Shown: in pieces, positions 1 through 9,430 of the stretch
Numbering within the stretch: position 1 is the stretch's first letter
How the letters are laid out: the number at the start of each line of letters is the position of its first letter
Source: Capsaspora owczarzaki ATCC 30864
Lineage: Eukaryota; Opisthokonta; Filasterea
DNA: 64,000 nucleotides
Reading direction: 5' to 3'
Assembly (NCBI RefSeq): GCF_000151315.2
Contig: NW_011887308.1
Location: forward strand, 311,649 to 375,648
Translations under genes and position numbers: made by a program
Notes under the pieces: generated by a model
The model's input: the letters and a program-made list of their open reading frames with translations, nothing else
Database searches by the model: none
Told to the model about the DNA's origin: nothing

Positions 1-498
1 GTGCAGCTCGTCTGGGAAGTATCTGAACTGCACCGAAAGCCTTCCGCACAGTTGAGGTTTGCGGTAGACCAGGCCGTTCGTCCACTCGGTGTGGAAGAGC
101 CCAGAGTGCCGTACTGAATCGATGACGGACAGGATACGTTCTGTGCAAGAGAGAGAGCAGGGAGAAGCAAATATCAGTGTCACCGGCTACCACAAGCACG
201 CTTCACTGCGAATCGATTGACAAACCGGAGTGCAGCTGATGCTTGCGCAGCTCGAGGTCGAGCCAGTCGTGCCAGAACAACAACCTGTGACGCATCTTCT
301 GCAGTCATCGCTATCATAGCAGGTCATGGAGCCCACAGGACAAGACGACGGGCAAGACGAGGCCGTATTGGCAACATAATTGACGTAAAGGTAGTCGCCA
401 TCGCTGTCGCGGATCAAGCAAAACGTGTCGCTCAACGCGGTCGGTGCTTGCAAAGCGACCAGTCCAAGCAGGGAAAAGAGCAGTACGATCGGCCGCAT
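1..498 (-). CDS. Secreted cysteine-rich protein, 3' end outside window
   Basis: I do not recognise the family. Exon 1 runs 498-207 and exon 2 runs 140-1 and off the window, joined by a 66-nt intron (donor GTGAAG, acceptor CACAG after a pyrimidine-rich stretch). The start at 498 is chosen because it begins a clear signal peptide (MRPIVLLFSLLGLVALQ). About twelve cysteines follow within some 70 residues, several paired as C-C or C-x2-C. After the splice the frame reads RILSVIDSVRHSGLFHTEW and continues open to the edge, giving 144 visible residues. If exon 1 were not spliced it would stop at 189-187 as a 103-residue protein. An in-frame Met exists further upstream, at 690, but the extra residues there would bury the signal peptide. 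The role is probably extracellular; nothing more can be said. Confidence 0.5.
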
Positions 499-1246
499 TG
501 CTTCGAGCGCCTTTCTACAGCAGTGCAATTGACGAGCAAGATGGCTTTGGAAGGATAGATCTGCGCCACACAAGGACATGAGACAAGGCGTTTCCAAAGT
601 GAGCCACACGAAAAAGCCGCAGATTACGAGTTGAGCTTGAGTTTGGTTTCTATTCGTGCTTTTTGTCGAGATTTGGTGAGACCGTGACACCAGAGGGAGC
701 TAGTGGAAGGGTGAGCAGCGGCGAGCTAGAGAACGCCGAGATCAAGTTCGATTGTTTTTCAAGGCGATGATGATGCTGATGATGGGAGTTTTTTCCATCC
801 ATTCTTTCGCTCGCTGTTTTGATCTACACGAGTACTCGTTATTAAGTGCCTCCCAATTGCCGGGTTTCACCATTCCAAACTGGAAAAGAGGCGGCAAATT
901 GGAGAAATTGGCAACAAAAAAAAAAAAAAAAAAAAAAAGCACGAGTTTGAAACGTGACGCAACGCCGAAACACGAAAAATCCCGATCGCTCAGGCTGTTC
1001 CTGCTCGTGCAACACGACAGAGTGGATCAAAATGGCGAGTGGAGCATCTAACGACGAACAGAAGCAGGGGAGGGAAAGGCGTGGCTGGGATGACCATTCC
1101 AAAAAAAAAAAAAAAAAAAAAAAAAAAACGCTGCAGATCAAAAAAGAACGAAATTATAAATAAATAATGAATAATAAAATGGAAAAAAATAAAAAGTAAT
1201 TCGAGGAGTTGTGATGTGACACAAATCTGAAAAAGGCAAGACAGTA
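499..1246. other. Intergenic DNA with two long A tracts
   Basis: No supported gene. It holds a run of 23 A at 916-938 and a run of 28 A at 1101-1128, followed by A/T-rich sequence. Open frames crossing the A tracts read as poly-Lys or poly-Phe and are artefacts. The last two bases, TA at 1245-1246, are the left target duplication of the transposon that follows. Confidence 0.6.
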
Positions 1247-1271
1247 GAGAGAACCCTCCTACAATGGGACA
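1247..1271 (+). repeat. Left terminal inverted repeat of the first pogo-like element
   Basis: Begins GAGAGAACCCTCCTAC and matches the reverse complement of 3501-3525 at all 25 positions. TA precedes it. Confidence 0.92.
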
Positions 1272-1303
1272 TAATGCATTTCCAGTCATTTTGATTTTTG
1301 TCG

Positions 1304-1321
1304 CCCTCCTACAACGGGACA
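1304..1321 (+). repeat. Left subterminal copy of the repeat core
   Basis: CCCTCCTACAACGGGACA, the terminal repeat without its outermost 7 bp and with one mismatch, in the same orientation as the left terminus. Probably a second transposase binding site (inference from Tc1-like elements with double sites). Confidence 0.8.
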
Positions 1322-1390
1322 GAGGCGTTCTTGGGCTCTGAGTCTTGTTCTGCTACCCCCTCCTTGCGGATATCCACTAAATAGCATCTG

Positions 1391-3105
1391 ATGAACCCAC
1401 TGGGCACACCGGGCGGAGTCGTCAGTCCGCGGAACGAGCGGGCCTTCGACCTGCTGCGGGAGGCTAGACAGGCCAAGGACGCCGACTCTCCTCGCTTTTT
1501 CAAGGCCGCCGTGCTGAAAACCTACTTTACACCTTGTGCTGACATCAGTGGACCAGGTGGCGCGGGAGCCAAGGAGACGAAACCGACCATCAGGCAGCTG
1601 GAGGCGATTTTCGAGGTCCCGCGATCTACTGTCGGCAAATGGATCGCGCATCACCGCCATCAAGCCGATCTCTTCGCCCGTTCTACCCTCGATCAGGCAG
1701 TTGATCTAGTTCAGGATGACGCCATCTCGGGGGACCGCAGCGTCTTCCTCCGGTCGGAGGAGCTCAAGATCGTTAACTACCTTTTTGTTCGGAGCGCATT
1801 TGCTCACGTCGCCCTCACCAAACCCAATACAATCGAACTCTTCATGCGCCTGTCTCAAGTTCCACGACCAGATGGAAAGCCTCGCCGCCAGTTCGGTCCC
1901 AACGGCCCGAGCGAGTCGTTTTTGGAGCGGTTTTTCGCCGAGTTTTCCGACGAACTCCGCTGGATCACTGCACACTCGATCGAAACCATTCGTACGGCCG
2001 CGATGAACGAGGAAACCCTCAGAAGCTTCTTTGAGCGCCTGCAGGAGCTTTGCGACAAGTCTGGAGGGAAGCTGTGGGCCGAGCCTGGGCGGATTTTCAG
2101 CTGCGTCCGGAAACTCAGCGCCTCCTTGACGCTTTCGTGAGTGATGTGCGCACCCTGCTACAGATTCCATCGCTTCTCACATTCGAGGAGTTGCTGCGAG
2201 CGCCCCCGCTGACACCGTCGTCGAGCTGCACCGAGCCTGCCACTGTCCGAACCGTCAAGCAGAACAAGGCCTACTCGCCCCAAGATGCGGCACAGCGTGC
2301 TGCCCAGCACGAGCGAGAAGCTCGGGAACAAGAAAAGGCTCAGGTTGCGCCTCTCATGGAGGAGTACAACCGGGCAATGCGGACCTACGAAGACAAAATC
2401 GAGCCCGTCATGAATCAGCAGGACCAACTCAAGTCGACGATCGCTGCCGACCAGGCCCGGCTCGCAGAACTCGAGGCAGACGACTCGGCAGCCGCTCTGG
2501 TTGCAGACGTGCGTGCGCAACTTCACGCGAACCAGCAGAGGCTCGCCAAAGTCAACGCGACCGTGAAGCAAATGGTCGCCGCAAAACCCAAGCGCCCCGA
2601 CGTCCGACACGTCCGCGCGCTTGCCGCCTCGAAAGCAGCAGCTGCGGCACCGGCTTTGCAATCGGTTGCGACGATGGCGGTTGAGTAGGACGACTCTGAC
2701 GACGAATGCGAAGAGGACGGCATTCCGCCGTCGCCAATGCAGGTGACTTCTGCCGCTCCAGCGCGCTCCAGGAAGAGAATCTATGAAAGAGACTCTGACG
2801 ACGAGGCCGCTCCATCATTTGAAACAGCCCAGAGTGGCGGGTCGGACGAGAATGTGACCTATTCGCTGTCGTCAAGATCTCTCGAGCGGCTGAAGGAACC
2901 CCGTCTTGCTACTCGCAGCTCATCGCGGCTCATTTTGCCTCCAGGTATGACACTCAGTCGTGCCAACACAAGTGGCGTGAGCAGCTGGCTGACAAACGAC
3001 ATGGCGGCGATGCAGCTTGTGTCAACCGATGAAAATGTGTCGTCCACGCCGAAAACCGATCGCCGGAAGCGACTCGCGCTATCTGACCTCTCCAATTCGA
3101 ACTAA
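1391..3105 (+). pseudogene. Pogo-like transposase with the DDE domain deleted
   Basis: The N-terminal part (1391 to about 2100) has a helix-turn-helix region (TIRQLEAIFEVPRSTVGKW) and the middle region that precedes the catalytic core. It aligns by eye with the intact transposase at 48146-50737 up to the shared motif EPGRI. There the catalytic DDE domain should begin with an N-M-D-E-like motif. Instead the sequence jumps to the post-catalytic region (FQLRPETQRLLDAF) in another frame, so roughly 200 codons are missing and the frame shifts. The downstream part carries a coiled-coil stretch (about 2281-2560) and an acidic tail (2700-3105), and is interrupted by an in-frame TAG at 2686-2688. The N-terminal DNA-binding half could still be made as a 249-residue protein ending at 2140. 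Confidence 0.85.
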
Positions 3106-3339
3106 ATGTGTTACATGTATGGCTTTATATGCAATTTGATGTATGTTATTGTTGTCGGGTTGATTAAACGACGATAATTCTTTGTCCCGATTCGAACCCG
3201 CGCACACTCCCGGCCATAAGTACGCACAACATGACCCTATCGTCCACCAATACGGATAATATCGATTTTCTTTGCATCTTCGCTGCATGTCCACTGTCGG
3301 GGGCGGGCGGGAAGGTGCCGGGAGTGCTGCGGAGGTTGT

Positions 3340-3357
3340 CCCTCCTACAATGGGACA
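3340..3357 (+). repeat. Right subterminal copy of the repeat core
   Basis: CCCTCCTACAATGGGACA, identical to the core of the left terminus and in the same orientation as it, hence inverted relative to the adjacent right terminus. Confidence 0.8.
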
Positions 3358-3500
3358 AGATTTTTCGCGCCCAGCCAAAGGTCAATGCAAAGTCAAAATT
3401 TCATATTGCTCCGACCGCCGCCATTTTTTGCACATCGTCTATATTAATAATATTGAACAAGAATATGAAGAGAGCTAGATGCAGGGTGGTCTCCATTTTT

Positions 3501-3525
3501 TGTCCCATTGTAGGAGGGTTCTCTC
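3501..3525 (-). repeat. Right terminal inverted repeat of the first pogo-like element
   Basis: Reverse complement matches 1247-1271 perfectly. TA follows at 3526-3527. Confidence 0.92.
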
Positions 3526-3589
3526 TAGAGAGAGGGAGAAGCAGCAGAGACAAGGGGTGAAGGAGGACGATGAATGGACTTGTAAGACA

Positions 3590-3619
3590 AAGAGAGAGAG
3601 AGAGAGAGAGGGAGAGAGA
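3590..3619 (+). repeat. GA microsatellite
   Basis: About 14 GA units with one interruption, just right of the first transposon. Confidence 0.95.
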
Positions 3620-4465
3620 CTCAAGGAGTCACGGTGAGTGTGTGAGAGAGTGTGTGTTCAAACGCGAGGTGGGAAACGGGAAATGTGGGAAGTGGCTGGA
3701 AACCAGCGAACCAAGCCATTTCTGCGACGGTTTTAGCTCGGCTGTGATGAACAGCAAGCACAAAACGGGCTTTCAATGGATGGACTGGGGTCGGCCACTG
3801 TTTTTTAGTGCACGCGTGCGCTCAGAGCAGAGGCTGTGGAGCAGCAATGTGAAGTGTGTGGGGAGCGGGGGGCTGGGATTTCGCATGAGAGGGTCCTCGG
3901 TGAGAAGCAGCCGCCACAATTTGCAGCCGTTGAGATTCAACTCCAGCGCCGAGTAGAAAAACGGAGCGAGACGAGCGAGGTGCAAACTAGGAGGTATGCT
4001 ACGGGGATTGAGCGCGGTCGGGAGCGAATAGAAGGGGAAGAGCGTTGCTGCGGCAGATCAAACCTGAGAAATGCGACTTTTGGTTTTTTTTTTTTTTTTT
4101 TTTTTTTTTTGAACGGATGGGAAAAATAAAGTAGAACTGCAGCGTTGGTGCGTTTTGCCAAATGAGAAGCTTTTGGCTTTTCGTGATTGGAGAAAAGGCT
4201 GAATGAGAAAAAGAGAGAACAAAAGTGAGCTCAAGCGTGGATGGGGGAAAGGGCAGAGAGAACGTAACGTGGTTGGGAAGGAGGTGGGCGAGCATAAACA
4301 AACGGACTCAGCCGGTCAAGGGAAGGGGAAAACAAGTCGCGCCGCGATTGAACCCTTGAGCTAGAGGATGGATAAACAAAACAGAGCAAGATGTAACATT
4401 GTTAAAGGGGACACTCGGCAAAATACAAGCCACTCCGGCATGGACTGGACTGGACAGATGCAATG

Positions 4466-4491
4466 GAACGAACGAACGAACGAACGAACGA
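4466..4491 (+). repeat. GAAC tetranucleotide repeat
   Basis: Six GAAC units in intergenic DNA. Confidence 0.95.
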
Positions 4492-4599
4492 AAAAACGGC
4501 CAAACTCAAGACACGATGAGTCAAAACTGCAGCGCAACTCAATCACAAGACATGTATTCCCACAAACAGAATTAACCAAGAACACATCAAATGCTTGAC

Positions 4600-4624
4600 C
4601 ACAGACAGACAGGCAGACAGACAG
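4600..4624 (+). repeat. ACAG tetranucleotide repeat
   Basis: About six ACAG units with one variant, 28 bp downstream of the stop of the Crinkler-type gene. Confidence 0.95.
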
Positions 4625-4651
4625 CCGTCACAATGCAGCGCGATTGGCAAA

Positions 4652-6245
4652 TTACGGACTGGATCTCGTCATGTTCTCCCATCCCGCAGGATCCATTTCT
4701 CGCAAATGGCTCGCTTGCATGAAAAACACAGAGTGCGACGTGCTGATACTGGTGTCCGAGGTCGCAAAGACGTACTTGACGCACTCCGGCAGCTGGCCTT
4801 GAGCAATGCCCGGTGTCTGATACGCGCTATCACAGTGGATGCCATACAGTTCGCGGTAGGTGTCAATCACGGACGTGCCGTTGCTCAGAGGCGAGGTAGC
4901 AAGCTCAGGGATCTTCGATGCATGGTTGCTGTATGATTGTTGACTGACTTGGAAAAACACCAAAGCTGGCGTAGTGTTGAGCCGGGTTGTCAGCAACACT
5001 GCGTCTGCGACGGGATGATTGCTCCAGCCAGGAATGAACAAGGTGTTCGCAGGGAACGGTTTGCCATTGTTGTGCGTCTGCAGATACGTCTTGACATTCC
5101 CGGCTCCGACAGACCGATCGAGAACATGGACGTCGCTGACTGTCGTGGTTAGGCTCAGCCTGGCTCCGGATCGAGAAACGCCTGATAACATCGTCGAATC
5201 GCGGAGGTGCAGCAAGAAAAATGCCTCTATCGCGTGCCACCGGATGGTTGCCACCGCATAGATCAAGTGGAGAAAGCCTCCGCGCTCAGCACGAAAGACC
5301 GTGATTCCAGCTCTGCGAACGAGGTCGCTGACAGGAATCAATTGCGTGAGGTCACCTGAATCCCGCTTGACCATTCCGGTCTGCAGCCAAACGTCGGCGA
5401 AACGCACAGAAAGCCGACCGTGCACGAAAATCGTGGTAAGGTCTTGAACAAGATCTTTGAAGCTCTCAAGGGGTCGGTAGAGTTCGATGAGGCGTTTGAG
5501 TCGCCTGTCGTAGTAATCCATGCACAACGTGGCAAAGTTGGTGTCGGAATCCTTCTCGTAGCGCGAATCTGCGTAAAACTGCAAAATGCGCGCGACGCCA
5601 CCAACTTTGAGGAAGAGCCTCTGCATCTGTTCGGCAGTGACTTCCAAACGCGGCTGGTTCGTCGGTGGGTTGCGATAGTACCAAATGGCGCGCAGCGTCT
5701 CAGCCTCTGTGGAAGTTAGCGGCGCAATGGGAACCGAAGATTTAGAAATTTGCGCGCCCTTCAAAGCATTGTCTGCGCTCATGTTGAACGAGGAGCTGAC
5801 TGCAGCAACGAAAAGCGAGAAACCGAACGCAGCGTCGAGCTTGTAGAAGGCTTGAGCAGGATGGTCTGCCTTAAGCTTGTCCTCGTGGCCAACTGGAAGG
5901 GCTTTGTGATGAATGATCGAATTCCACTGGTCGATGAGGACGAGGACACGGAAACGGTGACTTTGGGACTCGAGGCCAACCAACGCAGCATTGATGCGGC
6001 CCCATTGGTTGAGTGCGGACTCAAAATGCCCAGACGAATTCTTTTGTCGCACAAACGCATCCTTGAGTTTCCGAAACGCGGGCTCATCGAGGAAGCCCGA
6101 GCTCAACAGACGGCGGTTGGCAATTCGCAAATCGCCGATCAGTTGAGAAGCCGCGACCTCAGGTGGTTGTTGAATGAAGGCATCCGTCTTAGGCAGGTAG
6201 ATGAGGAAAATGGCGCCATCGAAAGGGGTAGCAGCAGGAGCATTA

Positions 6246-6279
<34 letters not shown>

Positions 6280-7026
6280 CGAGGCGCTCGAAGAAGGCCC
6301 TGTTGTGGCGCATCGCCAGCACGACCATCATCAGCAGAATACTGCTTTTGCCGACACCACCAACACCGGTGAGGTAGTGAGGCCTGGGTGCTTCGTCTGA
6401 TGTTAACAGACGTTGGAACAAGTCACTTGAATTGTTGCGATCGAGCAATTCGACGCTCTTGCCATGCGAATCCAATAGCGCCTTGATCTCGTCCGGAACA
6501 GTGATGCCTTCCAAGTCCGCACTGGAAACAGTGAATGTGGTGCCTGGAGCTGGCTGAAGCGGTGGCACGAATGGCGGCTGGGCTGCTGCTGCAGACGATG
6601 AGGACGGCACTGCTGGAGCGGAAGATGAGGATGCTGGTGCTGCCGCTGTTGCAAGCGGCGGTGCTGCTGTTGAGAGCAATGCTGCTGCTGATGGTGCTGC
6701 TGCTGCTGATGAAGATGAGAGTGCTGCTGCTGAAGACGAGGAGACGACGGCAGCGTATGAGGCGGAGTTCTGTTTCTGTTGCTGCTGCTGCTGCTGCTCC
6801 GCATCATAAGCCATGAGACGTTCCACCCAGTCCTTCTTGGTCCCGGTCGTCTCGAGTCCGCGGTTGGTCATCATCGGGCGCAGCTTCTCACGCTAGTTTT
6901 GCAAGACGCAACGGAGGTCAGGATCATGAAAGCACACACCAGCCAGACCACAGCGCGCTGCAACTCAGTCCTTACAGTGAGCTGCATCCACTGCTCTTCA
7001 GTTCGAGGTGCGGCTGCGGTGGACAT
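4652..7026 (-). CDS. SAP domain, P-loop NTPase and REase-like protein (Crinkler/RHS type)
   Basis: Two exons (7026-6976 and 6892-4652, 83-nt intron) give 763 residues. The first exon is needed to complete an N-terminal SAP domain (about residues 13-47; LTREKLRPMMTNRGL then ETTGTKKDWVERL), a putative DNA/RNA-binding motif. A Q/A/S-rich linker follows. A P-loop NTPase domain has a Walker A motif (GVGGVGKSS, near 193-201) and a Walker B-like strand (RVLVLIDQWN, near 333-341). The C-terminal region contains HPVADAVLL and, about 15 residues on, FFQVSQQS. This D...QxS arrangement resembles the nuclease core of Crinkler/RHS-type proteins (D near 647, Q near 665). The NTPase-plus-nuclease layout is that of RHS/CRN effectors, proposed to act in the nucleus on DNA in conflicts with elements or competitors. 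Domains are read by eye: the NTPase is sure, the SAP fairly sure, and the nuclease assignment tentative. Confidence 0.72.
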
Positions 7027-7553
7027 TGCTGCGTTGGAGGAAGGGAGGAAAAGGAAGGAAACGGAAAACAACGGCGCGAAACACTGCCTGAGAACTTGTC
7101 TTGGACAAATTCGGAAAGGCTGCCAGCTAGAAGGGCTTCTCTGAGAGATGCTTCGTGGTGTCGTTTACAAAGGCGTGAAGTTGGTATTGCGAAATTTCTC
7201 GAACTTGCTGATCGATTGATGAGGGAAGTGGTGAAACAACCGGACTGTTACGACCTTACCCGGAACTTGGCCTAGATCACTACTGAAGCGTACGAAATGT
7301 ATGCGGAAGTATCGTTTACTAAGACTATAGTGAAGAATGAGGGGAAGCCTAACTAGGGCTGAGCCTAGTTCGTAACACACAGATTGCAATTGGCTGGGAG
7401 CTTTGCGACCGGGTCTTCACTTTGGCAGGAATTCTGACCCCGGCATCGGGTACAGGAATCTCCAGACAGACTGGAAATGATTTCGAATTGACTTTACTGC
7501 TTGTTACTGCTTGCCATCCCTATTTATTTGGACTTGGATCAGTCGTAACAGTC
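7027..7553. other. Divergent intergenic region between Crinkler-type gene and SF3B5
   Basis: 527 bp between two start codons on opposite strands, so it should contain both promoters. I see no recognisable element. Confidence 0.4.
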
Positions 7554-8651
7554 ATGGTGAGATTGCATTGCAGCAAAGTTGGTTGTCTCTCTCGTTCCTC
7601 CCCCCCCCATCCACCCCTCTTCCTGCTGCGCGCTCACTTTGTCTGTCCTGCTTGTTGCTGTGATTGTCGTTTTGATGCAGGCGGAGCGATTCAACTTGCA
7701 CAGCCAGCTTGAGCATTGTAAGCGGCAAAGCCGACGACGTCCACTCATCGCGCGCGTCGACTTGAAGACGCTCTCCTGCGCATGCAGAAGCGGCTGGTCA
7801 TATTGGAACTTCTATGCGCAAGCCTATGGTTGACCTCTCGTCGAAGCGGTGCTGGCCGAAGAGACTGCTGGCAGCGACGAGCATCGGGCTTTGGCAGTCT
7901 CCGCCGCGCTTGCTGAAAGAGGGCTGCAGGGGGCCTGTGTGACCTGCTCAGCAACGATCGATCGTGTCACTGATAGACACATGGCATCGTGCTTCTGCCA
8001 TTCTCACCGGCGCCAGGATGGGATGGAGATTGCGTGTGGCGCTCGGCTCTTCGCGCTTTGATCGTTCACAGCATGTTGCGAGAACCAGCATCTCGCTCGC
8101 TCTGCGCTGCATACATTGCAGTGCTGATAACATCGGTTGCACTCTGGAAATGGGGATGATCCGCGAGCCAAAACCCTGGTGGCAGACAGTGCATTTGTGG
8201 GTGCTTTTGACTCACTTGTTGCCTTGTCTCTCATTCACCCTCAGTGCAATCAAAACACGTCGGAACAGGACACGGAGATATCAGCAAATTGTATGTATTG
8301 GGTGCATTTTGGACGCGATTTGTGGCACCACCTCCACGAAACTCACTGTTGTTCCACGTTTTGCATTCTCGCAGCGAATGGCTGAGCAATCAGCACCGTG
8401 ACTCTGCGGCGTCGTACGTTGGCCACCCCAACATGCTGGCTTATTTTGCGGTTGTCGAGAACGAGCCAGTCGAGCGAGTTCGCGTCAACTTGTTGAAGGT
8501 ACAAGTTTCGTGTTGTTTTTGCACTTGGATTGGTTTGTGCTTTGGCTCGAGTTCGACATGCAGCTGCTGACTCACTCCCTTATCTACGCTATGCTACATG
8601 CTGCAGAAAATGCTACAACCTTGCGGCCCACCACCCCCGAAAGCCGACTGA
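7554..8651 (+). CDS. SF3B5: Splicing factor 3B subunit 5 (SF3b10)
   Basis: Small structural subunit of the SF3b complex of the U2 snRNP, acting in branch-site recognition in the nucleus. Five exons join at 7554-7556, 7681-7717, 8245-8290, 8375-8498 and 8607-8651, giving 84 residues (human protein: 86). The product reads MAERFNLHSQLEHLQSK, then HVGTGHGDISKFEWL, NQHRD, then a C-terminal KMLQPCGPPPPK, all matching the near-invariant SF3B5 sequence from memory. Exon 1 contributes only the ATG: the GT donor follows the start codon directly. Intron 2 is unusually long (527 nt). The match is strong because all four introns have GT-AG ends and restore the family sequence at every junction. No single exon exceeds 41 codons, so the gene is easy to miss. 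Confidence 0.93.
7718..8244 (+). other. Long second intron of SF3B5
   Basis: 527 nt, against about 85-125 nt for the other introns of the gene. GC content is gene-like. I could not identify a snoRNA box set, a tRNA or a coding frame with family signal, but its size leaves room for an intronic RNA. Confidence 0.45.
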
Positions 8652-9430
8652 GTTTTTGACGTGCACCACTACATTTCCCCCCCCCCTTCTTCGTTTGCAA
8701 TTTACCATATCAACATGAGCAAAATTCACAAAATAGTGTAGTTTATAGTTGCTAGAGAAAAGCTACAACACAATTGGATAAGAGAACGGGTTGGTGGGGG
8801 GACAAAAACCACCGAAAACTCAACAAACGGAAAGAACCTTCCGCTTTTCGTTGACTGCCCGATGGTTTCAAAAAAAGGGGGGACGTGGGAATGAGGGGGG
8901 CCAAAACAGCAAACACACACAAGACACAATAAAAAAACCGCAAGAACAAATGGAAAGGGGGAAAAAAAAACCAACACAAAACAGTTCACACACATTGTCA
9001 GCGCGACAAAAAGGGAAGAGAAGCCAGTCTCGCAGAGCGCATTGACGAATCAAGTGTTTCTTGGAAGAGTTTGGAGCGAAACGCCGACACAACACAATCG
9101 GCATTTGTTTTTTTGTTTTTGTTTCAGTCGAGTTGGTCGAAGGAAGCCAGTCCGGAAACAAGGAGAGGAAGTGACGAGAAAAGTAAACAATGCTGAGAAA
9201 GATAGGTGGGGTAAAAAAAAGCGTTTGCCGGGCATGGTTTGATCCGCAGGACTTGGAGGCTCAAACATCAAAAAGGACGAATAGGACGAAACATGCTCCG
9301 AGAGGGCCGAATAGCGGTGCGGGAACTTGAAAAAGATGGTCGACACAAGAAGGAAAACATTACACAAGAGGAACGGGAGAAGAGGCGAAGGAAAGAGGAA
9401 AGAAAAAAGAAAAAGAAAAAACAAGCCACT
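8652..9430. other. 3' region between SF3B5 and Rac
   Basis: 779 bp between two convergent genes. It is A/C-rich then G/A-rich, with no supported gene. It should contain both 3' UTRs. Confidence 0.5.

Larger units (their letters stand above)
1247..3525 (+). mobile_element. Non-autonomous pogo-like (Tc1/mariner superfamily) DNA transposon
   Basis: The element is 2,279 bp and is bounded by perfect 25-bp inverted repeats (1247-1271 and 3501-3525, starting GAGAGAACCC) with TA on both outer sides (1245-1246 and 3526-3527), the target duplication typical of the Tc1/mariner superfamily. A second copy of the inner 18 bp of the repeat lies 33 bp inside the left repeat (1304-1321) and another 143 bp inside the right one (3340-3357). 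The transposase gene inside is damaged and lacks its catalytic domain, so movement would need a partner supplying transposase. Identical termini imply recent insertion or recent copying. Confidence 0.9.
3528..4651. other. Intergenic DNA, low complexity
   Basis: No supported gene. It holds a GA microsatellite (3590-3619), a 27-T tract (4084-4110), a GAAC/ACGA tetranucleotide run (4466-4491) and an ACAG tetranucleotide run (4600-4624). Short open frames here lack family signal or splice support. Confidence 0.6.

Noticed and set aside
842-1289. Minus-strand frames across the A tracts with poly-Phe
   Set aside because: They owe their length to homopolymers and have no protein-like composition.
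3185-3250. tRNA gene on the minus strand
   Set aside because: A B-box-like GGGTTCGAATC is present but the T-stem does not pair and no acceptor stem closes around it.
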